Shown here: piece after piece, positions 5,306 through 14,312 of the stretch
Position numbering within the stretch: position 1 is the stretch's first letter
How the letters are laid out: every line of letters begins with the position of its first letter
NCBI RefSeq assembly: GCF_948948975.1
Contig: NZ_CARBVX010000025.1
Coordinates: 1 to 23,197, forward strand
Direction: 5' to 3'
Length of the DNA stretch: 23,197 nucleotides
Source of the DNA: an uncultured Lactobacillus sp.
Lineage (GTDB): Bacteria; Bacillota; Bacilli; Lactobacillales; Lactobacillaceae
Translations under genes and position numbers: made by a program
The notes under the pieces: generated by a model
The model's input: the letters and a program-made list of their open reading frames with translations, nothing else
What the model was told of the DNA's origin: nothing
Databases searched by the model: none

Positions 5306-5335
5306 ACCCCGAAATCCATGTCCGAATTCCGGGGT
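5306..5335 (-). terminator. Terminator of the lipoprotein hydrolase gene
   Basis: On the minus strand ACCCCGGAATTC pairs imperfectly with GATTTCGGGGT, followed by TTTTCC. It lies about 30 bases after the stop at 5367. The T-run is short, so termination may be partial. Confidence 0.6.
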
Positions 5336-5366
5336 CACTACCTTTCAAACATCTTCTTTTATTTTG

Positions 5367-6254
5367 CTATTGTAGCCATAAAAAATTAATAATTTGTTTC
5401 TCTACCTGTTTATTATAAGTTAATTGCCCATGTTCCGCATTCTTGCCAGTTATTGTAACTACACGATAGCTTTTAGCCATAGGAGCAACTAAGTATTCTA
5501 ATGAAAGAGATGAAGCATTTTTTACAATCCCATCCGAATTTCCACCAATATTACCAATAATGTTTAAGACGTCTATTTCTTTGTTTGGATAAAGAGTTCG
5601 TAATTTTGTCATTTCACGATAGGTGGCATTCATTTTATTTGGCTTTCCTTCATTATCAACTCGAAGACTAGGAGGTTGTCTAATAGCAATTGGCAACTGC
5701 TTAAAATCAAGTCCATCAAAATGTCCACCAATTGAGACTTGCTTATTTAGCCTTGGTAAATTTGGATTGTGAGCAGCTTGCAATAGATAATACATAATTG
5801 AAGTATTTCCCAGGGAATGTCCCACCATATTTACCTTTTTAATTCCATACTCAATTTGTAAAGTCTGGACTACGTTTCTGGCGTAACGTCCATTTTCTTT
5901 AAAATCAAGTTGAACGTTATTTCGATAGTTTACCTCTACAATTGGATTAACAGCGTTATTTGGAATAGTACCAATCAGTTTAACCTTTCCATTGGCATCT
6001 ACATCGGCTCTAATGACAGAATTAGTCACTCCAGCTTCTTGAGCAGCTTTTACCATATTCTCTTCCCCATGATAATTACTTAGTCCACCATGGAAAAATA
6101 ATGTTGGAATTACATTGAGATTGTTTTTCGGCGTTTCACTTTTTTCAACATAGTATTTATGTGCTGCATCAGCTCTATTAGGTTTGTTTTGAAAACTGCA
6201 TCCAGTCAAAACTAACGCTAATAAAGTAATTAAAGAGACTAGTTTTATTTTCAC
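5367..6254 (-). CDS. Secreted lipoprotein alpha/beta hydrolase (DUF915-like)
   Basis: A 295-residue protein with a GTG start and a lipoprotein signal (hydrophobic LVSLITLLALVLTGC, lipobox cysteine at 19), so it should be anchored to the outer face of the membrane. The remainder is an alpha/beta-hydrolase of the DUF915 type: LFFHGGLSN near 52-60 (oxyanion region), the nucleophile elbow GHSLG with Ser147, a candidate acid Asp241 in GGNSDGIV, and the catalytic His275 in AEHGQL. The natural substrate of these lactobacillus hydrolases is not known; esters or lipids are usual guesses. It lies 90 bases downstream of the helicase gene with no obvious terminator between them, so some co-transcription is possible. 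Confidence 0.8.
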   Translation of the reverse strand: MKIKLVSLITLLALVLTGCSFQNKPNRADAAHKYYVEKSETPKNNLNVIPTLFFHGGLSNYHGEENMVKAAQEAGVTNSVIRADVDANGKVKLIGTIPNNAVNPIVEVNYRNNVQLDFKENGRYARNVVQTLQIEYGIKKVNMVGHSLGNTSIMYYLLQAAHNPNLPRLNKQVSIGGHFDGLDFKQLPIAIRQPPSLRVDNEGKPNKMNATYREMTKLRTLYPNKEIDVLNIIGNIGGNSDGIVKNASSLSLEYLVAPMAKSYRVVTITGKNAEHGQLTYNKQVEKQIINFLWLQ

Positions 6255-6344
6255 CCTTATCTCATCCCCTCCATTTTCGCAACTTGAAATTTATCAAATA
6301 ATTATTATGAATTTCTATAATTTATCCTAAACTATGCTTAATTC

Positions 6345-9194
6345 TTAACTGAAAAGCAAATCATAGATTGCTTGATTTAACGGATGCTTGAGAATCAGAT
6401 TCATTCCAACTGTACTCTTTTGTTTTAAACCTATTTTTTCTTCTTTAACAGAATCCTTTTGGATATCGGCAGTACCTAAGTAATAAAATTCCTTTCCTGC
6501 TGCATCGCTTTGCTTAACAAATAGGTGTAATTTCATATCTTTTGTATTAAGCAGCCGTTTTACTTCATCTGAATCAATGTGACGCGGCGTACGGGTATAC
6601 CACCGTAAACTATGTCCATTTTCTAAAGTATTATGATAGCGGGCATTTCTCTTCTTCTTTGAATCTTTTTGGTAAGTGATAAAAATTGGCGTTTCTTTTT
6701 CCCCAACACGATAACCATACATTGGTGCTGAAATATCCTTAGGCCAATTCAATAGGCGACAAACATCTTTACGATCATATTGCTTATACAAAGTAAATTG
6801 TTGATCAGAATTATATTCTTTTGAAAGCGCCAAGCCTGTTTTTATAACATCATTAAATAGATTTTTAAATTGCTGATTAGCACTTAAGGCTTGTGAAAGT
6901 TGACTTGAGAATAAATAGTTCTTTCCTATTTTTTCAACTAAGGGAACATTGCCATACTGCTTTTTTTTCGTTGTTTTTCCCTGTTTCACGTCAAAAAATT
7001 CTAAGGATAGAACTTTATCAACTGACTCTAGTACAGCATCATTTACGTAACAATTTTTTCCTTCAAGTAATTGCAGATAGGATGCTTCACTTACCTTTTC
7101 TTTAATTAAACAGCTTTCTAAGAGTAATAATTCATGCGGTCTTTTGCCAAATAACAATTCCTTCGTTACAAAAGACAAAACAGAACTTTGATACTCCGTT
7201 AGCACGACGTTTTCTCCCATTTTCTTTAAAAAATCGCCATAGTGGACTAAAAGGTGATTTTTGGCAAAAACAGTTGGAGCAGTTGTTCCATATTGATAAA
7301 AGTCATATAAAAGAGGGGCGTGACCTAGTTTTGCCTTTAAATCTTCATAGGACTTTTTCAGCTCCCGCATGCTATCTAGTTTTATTTTTTCAAGGGAATC
7401 TAAAATCCTTTGTGAAGCTACCTCAGTAAAGTTAATTGTTGAAACATCGATAACTTGCGGTAATTTACTTTCTCTAACAACTTGGTCTTTGTCACGGCTC
7501 TTATCACCATTTAAGGCAATTGGAATTAGATAATTATTCTTATAATTACCCAGGAAATCAATTACAGTTACATAGTCTTTTTCCGGGAATTTACGCAGCC
7601 CACGCCCTAGTTGTTGAATAAAAATAATACTCGATTGGGTATTTCGGAGCATCACAATTTGGTTTAGGGACGGAATATCGATTCCTTCGTTAAATAAATC
7701 TACGGTAAATATATATTCTAATTTACCATTTTCTAACTGTTTAGTTACTTCTCTTCGTTTTTTCTGACTATCTTCATTAGTAAGAGCTTGTGCTGGGTGT
7801 CCAGCTTGCGTAAATAAGTTTGCTAACTTTCGTGCTTCTTCTTGCCGACTGCAAAATACTAATCCTTTAGCTTTTTTGCCACAATAGCCATAGTAATCAA
7901 GCTGCTTAAGGACATAATCAACTCGCTTTTCAGCAACTAAGTCTTTTAATTTACTAGTTTCAGTAATTACCTCATCGCCTACCGTATAATCTTCTACTCC
8001 CACATAATGAAACGGTGTTAACATCTGCTCATTCAAGGCATCCTTTAGCCTAATTTCATAAGCTAAGTGATAATCAAATACTTCATAGATGTTTTGCTTA
8101 TCCATTCTTTCTGGCGTAGCGGTCATTCCTAGTAAAAATTTAGGCGTAAAGTGTTCTAAAATTTTTTGATAAGTTGGAGCAGCTACTCGGTGAGCTTCAT
8201 CAATTAAAATATAATCGAATTCTTTTGGATCTAATTCTGCTAAAACTTTGTCCTGACTTAAAGTTTGAATCGTTCCAAAAAGATACTTTTTATTAAAATC
8301 ATGCTTATTTCCAGTTAATAAGCCATAGTCCTCGCGACTTCCGCCAATTACCTTATAAAAACTCTCTAAAGATTTTTTGGCAATTTGTTCTCGATGAACT
8401 AGATAAAGAAATTTCTTCGGACGATATTCTCGAACTGCAAAGGCTCCTAAATATGTTTTTCCAGTCCCCGTGGCAGAAACGACTAGGGCTCTTTTTGCAT
8501 CCCCATTTACTAGAGCAGTTAAATTATTTAAAGCAGTTTTTTGCATCTTATTAGGCAAAATATCTTCTTTCTGATCATTTACCAAATGCATAGCTGTCTT
8601 TTTGACAGGTTGCCAATTTTTCTCGTATTCTCTAATCCAGGAATTGGTAAGCGGAATGCTCGTAGTCAATGTAATTTGAATTTGATTATTAAGTTCTTGA
8701 ACTAATTGGCCATTTTCATGAGATGTTACTTTTAATCCCCACTCGCAATTTTTCAATAAAGCTGATCTAGTAAAATTTGCGCTCCCAATTAAAATAGTTT
8801 GATAATCTTCATGATTAAAAATATATCCCTTAGCGTGAAACCCAGCTTCTTCACTTAGACGAACTTTCAGGTTCGGTATTTTCATTAATTCCTTGAAAAC
8901 TTTTGGACTATTAAAGCCAAGATAAGTACCTGTAATTAACGTACCGCTAATCCCTTTTTTAGCTAGTTCCGACATTACTAATTTAAATGGAACAAGCATA
9001 TTTTCAGAAATAAAAGCAACTGCCCAAGTAAAAGAAGTTGATGACAGCAATTCTTGCCGAAGAGTAAACCAAATTTTATTTTCTTTATCATTACTTACTA
9101 ATTGCGGACTAAAGAATTCATTTCCATTATTTTTATCTTTATCGTATAAACCATTTAAAATTGCTTCTTTTAAAACGTTATCCACAACCTTCAC
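6345..9194 (-). CDS. PLD-domain SF2 helicase with DUF3427 C-terminus
   Basis: A 949-residue protein. Residues about 25-180 form a phospholipase D-like domain with one HKD-type motif (H120-x-K122, then GSANFT 137-142). An SF2 helicase follows: Walker A ATGTGKT 241-247, DEAH 332-335, TAT 358-360, and motif VI QQLGRGLR 527-534. The last roughly 350 residues match the DUF3427-type C-terminus usual in this architecture. It starts at GTG with GGGAA upstream. It is probably a DNA-dependent ATPase with a nuclease-like module, acting in DNA repair, restriction or defence. The length is full and no frame damage is visible. It follows exoA with a terminator between, so it is probably its own unit. Confidence 0.85.
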   Translation of the reverse strand: MKVVDNVLKEAILNGLYDKDKNNGNEFFSPQLVSNDKENKIWFTLRQELLSSTSFTWAVAFISENMLVPFKLVMSELAKKGISGTLITGTYLGFNSPKVFKELMKIPNLKVRLSEEAGFHAKGYIFNHEDYQTILIGSANFTRSALLKNCEWGLKVTSHENGQLVQELNNQIQITLTTSIPLTNSWIREYEKNWQPVKKTAMHLVNDQKEDILPNKMQKTALNNLTALVNGDAKRALVVSATGTGKTYLGAFAVREYRPKKFLYLVHREQIAKKSLESFYKVIGGSREDYGLLTGNKHDFNKKYLFGTIQTLSQDKVLAELDPKEFDYILIDEAHRVAAPTYQKILEHFTPKFLLGMTATPERMDKQNIYEVFDYHLAYEIRLKDALNEQMLTPFHYVGVEDYTVGDEVITETSKLKDLVAEKRVDYVLKQLDYYGYCGKKAKGLVFCSRQEEARKLANLFTQAGHPAQALTNEDSQKKRREVTKQLENGKLEYIFTVDLFNEGIDIPSLNQIVMLRNTQSSIIFIQQLGRGLRKFPEKDYVTVIDFLGNYKNNYLIPIALNGDKSRDKDQVVRESKLPQVIDVSTINFTEVASQRILDSLEKIKLDSMRELKKSYEDLKAKLGHAPLLYDFYQYGTTAPTVFAKNHLLVHYGDFLKKMGENVVLTEYQSSVLSFVTKELLFGKRPHELLLLESCLIKEKVSEASYLQLLEGKNCYVNDAVLESVDKVLSLEFFDVKQGKTTKKKQYGNVPLVEKIGKNYLFSSQLSQALSANQQFKNLFNDVIKTGLALSKEYNSDQQFTLYKQYDRKDVCRLLNWPKDISAPMYGYRVGEKETPIFITYQKDSKKKRNARYHNTLENGHSLRWYTRTPRHIDSDEVKRLLNTKDMKLHLFVKQSDAAGKEFYYLGTADIQKDSVKEEKIGLKQKSTVGMNLILKHPLNQAIYDLLFS

Positions 9195-9208
9195 TTCCCA
9201 TCTAAATT

Positions 9209-9236
9209 AAAAAAGAAGACCCAAACGATCTTCTTC
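9209..9236 (-). terminator. Terminator after the exonuclease III gene
   Basis: On the minus strand AAGAAGATC, short loop, GGTCTTCTT, then a T run. It lies just after the exonuclease stop at 9257 and just before the helicase start at 9194. Confidence 0.75.
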
Positions 9237-9256
9237 ATTTATCCACAAGTGGATAA

Positions 9257-10084
9257 TTATAAATTAATTTCTAGCATAATTGGACAATGATCTTTGCGAT
9301 CTCCTGTATCAATCATTTCTGATTTAGTTACCTGATCAGCGATTCTATCAGAAACGATATAATAGTCAATTCTCCAGCCTGAGTTATTGTCTTTGCTCGT
9401 TCTTACTCGTTGTGCCCACCATGAGTAAACACCTTCTATATTACCATGTACCTTTCTGAAGGTATCAGTAAAGCCAAGCTTCAATAATTTATCAAAGCCT
9501 TGACGCTCTTCATCAGTAAAGCCAGCGTTATGGTGGTTATTTTCTGGGTGTTTCAAATCAATTGGAGTATGCGCAACATTATAGTCACCACTCGCAATTA
9601 CTGGCTTACTTTTATCTAATTTTTGTAAATATTCTGTATACTTTTCATCCCAAATTTGACGATCTTCTAATCGCTTCAATTCATTACCAGAATTAGGAGT
9701 ATAGACTTGAGTAACATAATAATTATCGAATTCTAAGGTTAAAATTCGTCCTTCATAATCCATGGTGTCTGGTGCGCCAATAGCCGGCTTAGTTACTTCA
9801 GGAGTCAAAGAATTTTTGTACAAAAACATAGTTCCTGCATAACCCTTTCTTGCTGGCTCTTCCGATGAACGCCAGACATAATCATAGTTAGGAAACATTT
9901 CTGCAAGAACTTCTTGGTGCTTCTTCGTTGGGCCAGTAGCGCGTAATTTAGTTTCTTGAATAGCAATAATATCAGGATCTTTTTCTTTAATTGTATCTAA
10001 AACGCCGCGTGTAAGCTTAGCACGTGGTGAATCACTGGTTAAAGCAGCATTAAGGGAGTCAATATTCCATGAAATTAAACGCAT
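9257..10084 (-). CDS. exoA: Exodeoxyribonuclease III / AP endonuclease
   Basis: A 275-residue enzyme of the exonuclease III (EEP) family, which cuts DNA at abasic sites and degrades 3' ends in base excision repair. Family residues are in place: Asn7 in SWNIDSLN, Glu44 in QETK, Tyr128 in VYTPN, the pair GDYN (Asp167, Asn169), Asp240 in WRIDYY, and the C-terminal catalytic Asp265-His266 in RKDHCP. Length is normal. The start is the ATG of MRLISWN. Terminators flank it on both sides, so it is probably monocistronic. Confidence 0.93.
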   Translation of the reverse strand: MRLISWNIDSLNAALTSDSPRAKLTRGVLDTIKEKDPDIIAIQETKLRATGPTKKHQEVLAEMFPNYDYVWRSSEEPARKGYAGTMFLYKNSLTPEVTKPAIGAPDTMDYEGRILTLEFDNYYVTQVYTPNSGNELKRLEDRQIWDEKYTEYLQKLDKSKPVIASGDYNVAHTPIDLKHPENNHHNAGFTDEERQGFDKLLKLGFTDTFRKVHGNIEGVYSWWAQRVRTSKDNNSGWRIDYYIVSDRIADQVTKSEMIDTGDRKDHCPIMLEINL

Positions 10085-10160
10085 TATTATCTCTTTTCTT
10101 ACCTAGATTTTTATATCACATCCATTATACTATGAAAATTTAAAAGGCCGCCCATAGAAA

Positions 10161-10187
10161 AAAGCAGTCGACTAAGACTGCTCTTTT
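10161..10187 (-). terminator. Terminator after the GlsB-like gene
   Basis: On the minus strand GAGCAGTC, loop TTAGTC, GACTGCTTTTTTC. It separates the GlsB/CsbD unit from exoA. Confidence 0.75.
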
Positions 10188-10220
10188 GAGAGAGAATTAT
10201 TAAATTGTGTTAAATATGAT

Positions 10221-10487
10221 TTATGAATGAGCTTTTGACCCAAATAGCATAGTCATAATCCATGAAACTAAGATAACTAAAATAATAGCTCCTAGTAATG
10301 ATGGAACAATTGCCATTCCCGCTACTTGCGGACCCCAGGCACCCAGCAAAGCCTCGCCTAGAGATGAACCTACTAGCCCAGCAATAATATTTGCAATCCA
10401 GTTCATTGAGCCGCCTTTATGAGTAATGGCTCCTGCAATCAACCCGATTACACCTCCGACAATCAAAACCCAAATCCAATGGAGCAT
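10221..10487 (-). CDS. GlsB/YeaQ/YmgE-family stress membrane protein
   Basis: An 88-residue protein with three hydrophobic segments rich in glycine (about residues 3-24, 28-49, 57-83), including GGVIGLIAGAIT and GLVGSSLGEALLGAWG, typical of the family once labelled transglycosylase-associated. The binding site is a strong AGGAGG. Members are small cytoplasmic-membrane proteins induced by general stress; their exact activity is unknown. A CsbD-like gene lies 39 bases upstream on the same strand, a common pairing of stress genes, so both probably share a promoter in the 10.7-10.8 kb gap. Confidence 0.85.
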   Translation of the reverse strand: MLHWIWVLIVGGVIGLIAGAITHKGGSMNWIANIIAGLVGSSLGEALLGAWGPQVAGMAIVPSLLGAIILVILVSWIMTMLFGSKAHS

Positions 10488-10526
10488 GGGGATCGCCTCC
10501 TATTCCTAAAATATACAATAAGCAGA

Positions 10527-10691
10527 TTATTCTAAGTCTTCTTTTACTTCAGTAGCCTTAGATTTCACCTTTCCTTTAGCTTGTTGAGCTTTTCCTTCGA
10601 CCTCACGAGCTTTATCACCAGTGATTTTTCCTTCTACTTCTTTAAGTTTACCTGCTACTTTGTCCTTAATTCCATGTTTATCTTTCATCAT
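10527..10691 (-). CDS. CsbD-like stress protein
   Basis: A 54-residue protein (53 if the second ATG is used), highly charged and without hydrophobic segments, starting MMKDKHGIKDKVAGKLKEVE and ending EVKEDLE. It carries the CsbD-type repeats K-x-K-E-x-x-G-K-I-T-G-D and KAQQAKGKVK. AGGAA precedes the start at about eight bases. CsbD proteins are abundant general-stress proteins of unknown mechanism. It is the first gene of a two-gene unit with the GlsB-like gene. Confidence 0.85.
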   Translation of the reverse strand: MMKDKHGIKDKVAGKLKEVEGKITGDKAREVEGKAQQAKGKVKSKATEVKEDLE

Positions 10692-10893
10692 AGTTAGGCT
10701 TCCTTTCCTAAAAATACATAAAAGATTGATTTAGCTAGCTATTTTTAATCTTTATATGACTTATGATTGATTAACTTAATCATAACAAGGGCTAATCAAT
10801 AAAGATATTCTACTGCCTACAAAGCGCTAAGCTTAAGACTTCCTTAATAACTTATTATATATAGTATACAAATATATTAATTTGGCTTATAAC
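10692..10893. other. Intergenic region, no gene seen
   Basis: Very A/T-rich sequence in which I find no credible ORF. It must contain the promoter for the CsbD/GlsB unit, but several weak -10-like runs are possible and none stands out. Between the terminator at 10894-10944 and the MFS stop at 11043 there is also nothing I can name. Confidence 0.5.
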
Positions 10894-10944
10894 AAAAAAT
10901 TCTATTAAATCTTGTCTTGTACTTTGATTTAATAGAATTTTTTT
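10894..10944. terminator. Long bidirectional terminator after the MFS gene
   Basis: AAAAAATTCTATTAAATC and GATTTAATAGAATTTTTTT form a perfect stem of about 17 bp around a 14-base loop. It lies about 100 bases downstream of the MFS stop. Confidence 0.8.
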
Positions 10945-11042
10945 GATGATCTCACTAATATTCTTGAGGTAATCGATTCATGATTCAATTTTCGTTTCAT
11001 TAGGTAATCTTTTAATTTGTAGCTAAACATTAATTTTATAAG

Positions 11043-12317
11043 CTATTTATTTACTACAACAGCGGATTTAATTTCCTCTTTGTTTACTTTAGTTTTAACA
11101 CTCAATTTAACTGCGACAAACAAAATAATAATTTCTACTGCTAAGAGTGCAAATAATGCATATCTAACATCTCCTAAGCCTGAAATAGTAGTTAATACTG
11201 TAGTCATTACTGGTGAAGTCGCCATGACAATTGTATTAAGTAAGCCTACACTTGAAGCTAAAATCTTACGATCAATTGTCGTAACTAACCATTGTTGCAT
11301 TTTAAGTGAAGCAGTACTTATTACTAAAGCTAATAAGAAGTAAAATGGCATAATTGCAAAAATGTTAGCGAACATTGCAGCAACTGTAGTGGCTACACTT
11401 AAAACATTGGCAGCAATAACCATAAAGAAAACAGATTGCTTTTTAAATAATTGTGGTCCAAAAGTACTACCTAAGATTGCACCAACACTTACTACCAAAC
11501 CAATTACTGCAAGAGTAAAGCTGTAAGTGGAAATAATCATTGTTGAGCGATTGCCAGCCATAATAATTGGTAATAATGAACCCATAGAAGTTAATGCACC
11601 GTTAAGAAGTGCAATTACTAAAACAACTGACAATAAGCCTGGCGCCTTCTTGATTTGAGTATATGAGGTCTTCATTGTCGCAAAGAATTTTTGCTCGTTT
11701 ACTTCTTGTGGTTCAAGTGGCTTATCATCTTTCTTATGACGAAGGCCTACACTAGCATATAACAAGCCAGCTGCTAAGAAGGTAAATGCATTAACGAAAG
11801 CTAAGTTTGAGTAAGATAAGAAAAGCAAGAGACCTGATCCAACAAATTGAGCCACAGTAGTAATCACTTGACTAATACCATTGGTAAAGCCTTCTGCTTC
11901 CGCAAATTCATCTTCTCCAACTAAGTCAACAATTAATGGAGCACTTAAACCTCCGGCATAAGTACCAGCCATATCAGAGATAAAGTTAATAATTACTACT
12001 GCAATTACTAAGCCCCATTGAGATACATTAGTAACAAACACTATCCCAACTAAGCTATAAAGGGTAAATCTAACTAGAGACATTAAGAAGATGTTCTTAA
12101 ACTTTTTTCTTGTTCTATCAGCTAAGTAGCCACCAAAGATATCGAATAATCTTGGTAATGATTCAGAGATTGCAATTAATGATAAGGCAAGAGAATAATT
12201 TTGTAATTTACTTGCATAAGTCATAAACGCTAAATAAAAAAGAATGTCACCAGCACTAGATAAGAAACTAGCGACTGAAAATCTTCTGTAATCTTTGTTC
12301 TTCAAAAATACGTTCAT
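11043..12317 (-). CDS. MFS transporter (efflux-type)
   Basis: A 424-residue membrane protein with about 12 hydrophobic segments and the motif-A signature GGYLADRTRKK (62-72) between the second and third helix, placing it in the major facilitator superfamily. It resembles the MFS_3/EntS-like drug or small-molecule exporters common in lactobacilli. GGGAG precedes the ATG. The gene is divergent from an rgg regulator with only about 100 bases between the start codons, so control by that regulator is likely. The substrate is unknown; export of a peptide or antimicrobial is a guess from the regulator type. Confidence 0.8.
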   Translation of the reverse strand: MNVFLKNKDYRRFSVASFLSSAGDILFYLAFMTYASKLQNYSLALSLIAISESLPRLFDIFGGYLADRTRKKFKNIFLMSLVRFTLYSLVGIVFVTNVSQWGLVIAVVIINFISDMAGTYAGGLSAPLIVDLVGEDEFAEAEGFTNGISQVITTVAQFVGSGLLLFLSYSNLAFVNAFTFLAAGLLYASVGLRHKKDDKPLEPQEVNEQKFFATMKTSYTQIKKAPGLLSVVLVIALLNGALTSMGSLLPIIMAGNRSTMIISTYSFTLAVIGLVVSVGAILGSTFGPQLFKKQSVFFMVIAANVLSVATTVAAMFANIFAIMPFYFLLALVISTASLKMQQWLVTTIDRKILASSVGLLNTIVMATSPVMTTVLTTISGLGDVRYALFALLAVEIIILFVAVKLSVKTKVNKEEIKSAVVVNK

Positions 12318-12372
12318 AATGTTTAACTCCCTTTTTTGATGTTAAACATATAATATCGGTTCTATAATGAAA

Positions 12373-12395
12373 TTAACGAAATAGTCGTATTTGAA
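12373..12395. promoter_or_regulatory. Motif block between MFS and rgg-B shared with the ABC promoter
   Basis: TTAACGAAA and TCGTATTTGAA lie three bases apart here. Both strings recur upstream of the ABC transporter (20463-20493) in the opposite order. The block lies just downstream of a TATAAT (12363-12368, plus strand) that could be the rgg-B -10 box, and close to the -35 region of the MFS gene. I infer a possible operator. Confidence 0.35.
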
Positions 12396-12415
12396 TTTTT
12401 TAGGAGAACATGATT

Positions 12416-13276
12416 ATGACAACAGGTGAATTACTCAAGGAATACCGCATCGCTCAAGGTAAAAATCAAAAAGAGTTTATCAATAATGGGATGATCGTCA
12501 GCCAATCTTACTACTCTAAGGTAGAAAAAAATGCTAATAAGATTACAGTAGATAATTTAGTAGATTTACTTCATTACAATAACATCCCTATTTGGGAGTT
12601 TTTTAGTAGGCTTAATTCAAATGATGATCTTCGTCATCAACAAATAAAAGACTTTAATAATATGATGATTGAAGCTTATTATGAAAACAATATTGATAAA
12701 GTTAGGGGGCTTAAGCCATTAGTAAAAGAAAGTAATCTATCAAATAAAGATAAAGAAGAAGAATTACTGCTTGTAGAAGCATGGCTTGAAGCAATGAAAG
12801 ATCCCTCGGAAGAACCTGATTTACAATTACGAACCAAAATAAAAGAAAAAATATTCAATATTCCTAATTTCAACGATACAAAAGTGGCTTTATTTTGTAA
12901 TTTTATGCCATTCTATGATCTTGAGAGTAATATCGTGATTGCAAAAAAGATAATAGACCAGTATATAAATACTAAAAACACCAAAATGCAAGTAGCATTA
13001 CTAGCAATAATAACAAACATTTTATCTTTTTCGCTTAATGAAAATAAAGAAAAAAATGTTGATTATTTCATTGAAAGCGGAGAAAAGATTAAGACAAAAC
13101 CTGAACTTGTATTCTATAGTTCTGCATTCTATTTCTTTAAAAACATAATTTTTTATCATCGTACAAATAGTGATGAATATTATAACAAAAGTATACAAAC
13201 TAAAAATTTTTTACTTAGTATTGGAATGACCGAGTACGGTAAATTACTTGAAAAACTTCTTATTAAATATAAATAA
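12416..13276 (+). CDS. Rgg/GadR/MutR-family transcriptional regulator (Rgg-B)
   Basis: A 286-residue regulator with an N-terminal XRE helix-turn-helix (TGELLKEYRIAQGKNQKEFI, QSYYSKVEKN) and a long helical C-terminal domain of Rgg type. I chose the second ATG (12416) because AGGAG lies nine bases before it and only three before the first. It is divergent from the MFS gene and is followed 42 bases later by a decayed tandem copy of itself. The C-terminus contains the same FYSSAFYFFKNII and KLLIKYK segments as that copy. A peptide ligand is expected for the family but no SHP-like ORF is obvious upstream. Confidence 0.85.
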   Translation: MTTGELLKEYRIAQGKNQKEFINNGMIVSQSYYSKVEKNANKITVDNLVDLLHYNNIPIWEFFSRLNSNDDLRHQQIKDFNNMMIEAYYENNIDKVRGLKPLVKESNLSNKDKEEELLLVEAWLEAMKDPSEEPDLQLRTKIKEKIFNIPNFNDTKVALFCNFMPFYDLESNIVIAKKIIDQYINTKNTKMQVALLAIITNILSFSLNENKEKNVDYFIESGEKIKTKPELVFYSSAFYFFKNIIFYHRTNSDEYYNKSIQTKNFLLSIGMTEYGKLLEKLLIKYK

Positions 13277-13318
13277 ATATTAAATAGTCATATTGGAATA
13301 TTAAAGAGGTAGTAGATA

Positions 13319-14178
13319 ATGACAATTGGTGAATTACTTAAAGAATATCGCATCGGTCAAGGCAAAACTCAAAAAGAATTTATCAATGATGGAATGATTG
13401 TTAGCCAATCCTACTACTCTAAGGTAGAAAAAATGCTAACAAAATCACAGTAGATAATTTAGTAGATTTACTTCATTACAATAACATCCCTACTTGGGAA
13501 TTTTTTAGTAGGCTCAATCAAACTGATGAGATGAAAAGACAAGAAATAGAGAATTTTGAAAATACTATGTTAGAAGCCTTCTATGATAATGACAAAGATA
13601 AAATTCTACAATTAAAACCTTTAATTGTAGAAAGCAATTTATCTCCGAAAGATAAAGAAGAAGAATTACTAGAGGTGGAAGCTTTATTAGAAGCAATGAA
13701 AGCACCTGATGAAACACCAAATATCGAATTAAGAACTAAAATAAAAGAGAAAATATTTGATATACCTAATTTCAACAAAACTAAAGTAACCTTATTTTGT
13801 AATAACATGCAATTTTATGATTTTGAAACCGAAAAACTAATTGGAAAAAGAATCATTGATCAATATATAAATACTAAAGATATTAAAATGTAAATAGCTA
13901 TGCAAGCTATTATAGATAATATCCTAGCTTTTTCACTTAAAGAGAAAAAAGAAAAATCAGTCAATTATTTTATTGAAAGTGGAGAAAAGATTAAAACAAA
14001 ACCCGAGCTCGTCTTTTATAAATCTGCTTTTTATTTCTTCAAAAATATTATTGATTATCATTTAAACGGCAATGAAGAAAGTTATCTCCAAAGCATAAAG
14101 ATTAAAGACTTTTTAATTAGCATTGGTATGAAAACATATGGTAATGCGATTGCAAAGCTTTTAATTAAATATAAATAA
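13319..14178 (+). pseudogene. Tandem copy of rgg-B, inactivated
   Basis: It aligns with rgg-B along its whole length (MTIGELLKEYRIGQGKTQKE at the start, AKLLIKYK at the end) and has its own binding site AGAGGT. Two lesions break it. The A-run at 13428-13433 has six As where rgg-B has seven, shifting the frame after VEK. A TAA at 13891-13893 replaces the CAA codon of rgg-B (KMQVA becomes KM-stop-IA). Correcting both gives 286 codons, the same length as rgg-B. The copies differ at many codons, so the duplication is not recent. Because there are two independent lesions, a simple sequencing error is unlikely to be the whole explanation. Confidence 0.85.
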
Positions 14179-14224
14179 AAAGCAATGATACCTATTCCAC
14201 TTTCACAAAAAGGATATAAAATTC

Positions 14225-14278
14225 ATGGTACTTCTCCTGCTATTATTTGTTTTCTTTTCTTCTTTCGGCATACAATAA
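14225..14278 (+). CDS. 17-residue hydrophobic small ORF
   Basis: It reads MVLLLLLFVFFSSFGIQ, with AAAAGGA about ten bases upstream of the ATG. It sits 46 bases after the rgg-B copy and 34 bases before the ClC start. Small hydrophobic ORFs beside rgg genes are often pheromone precursors, but this one lacks the acidic residue plus Ile/Val core of SHP peptides and its regulator copy is broken. A leader peptide for the ClC gene or chance are alternatives. Confidence 0.3.
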   Translation: MVLLLLLFVFFSSFGIQ

Positions 14279-14312
14279 ACCTAACAACGTATATATGAAA
14301 GAAGTCACAATT

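Noticed and set aside
6893..7105. 70-codon plus-strand frame inside the helicase
   Set aside because: Antisense shadow of a long, motif-confirmed gene.
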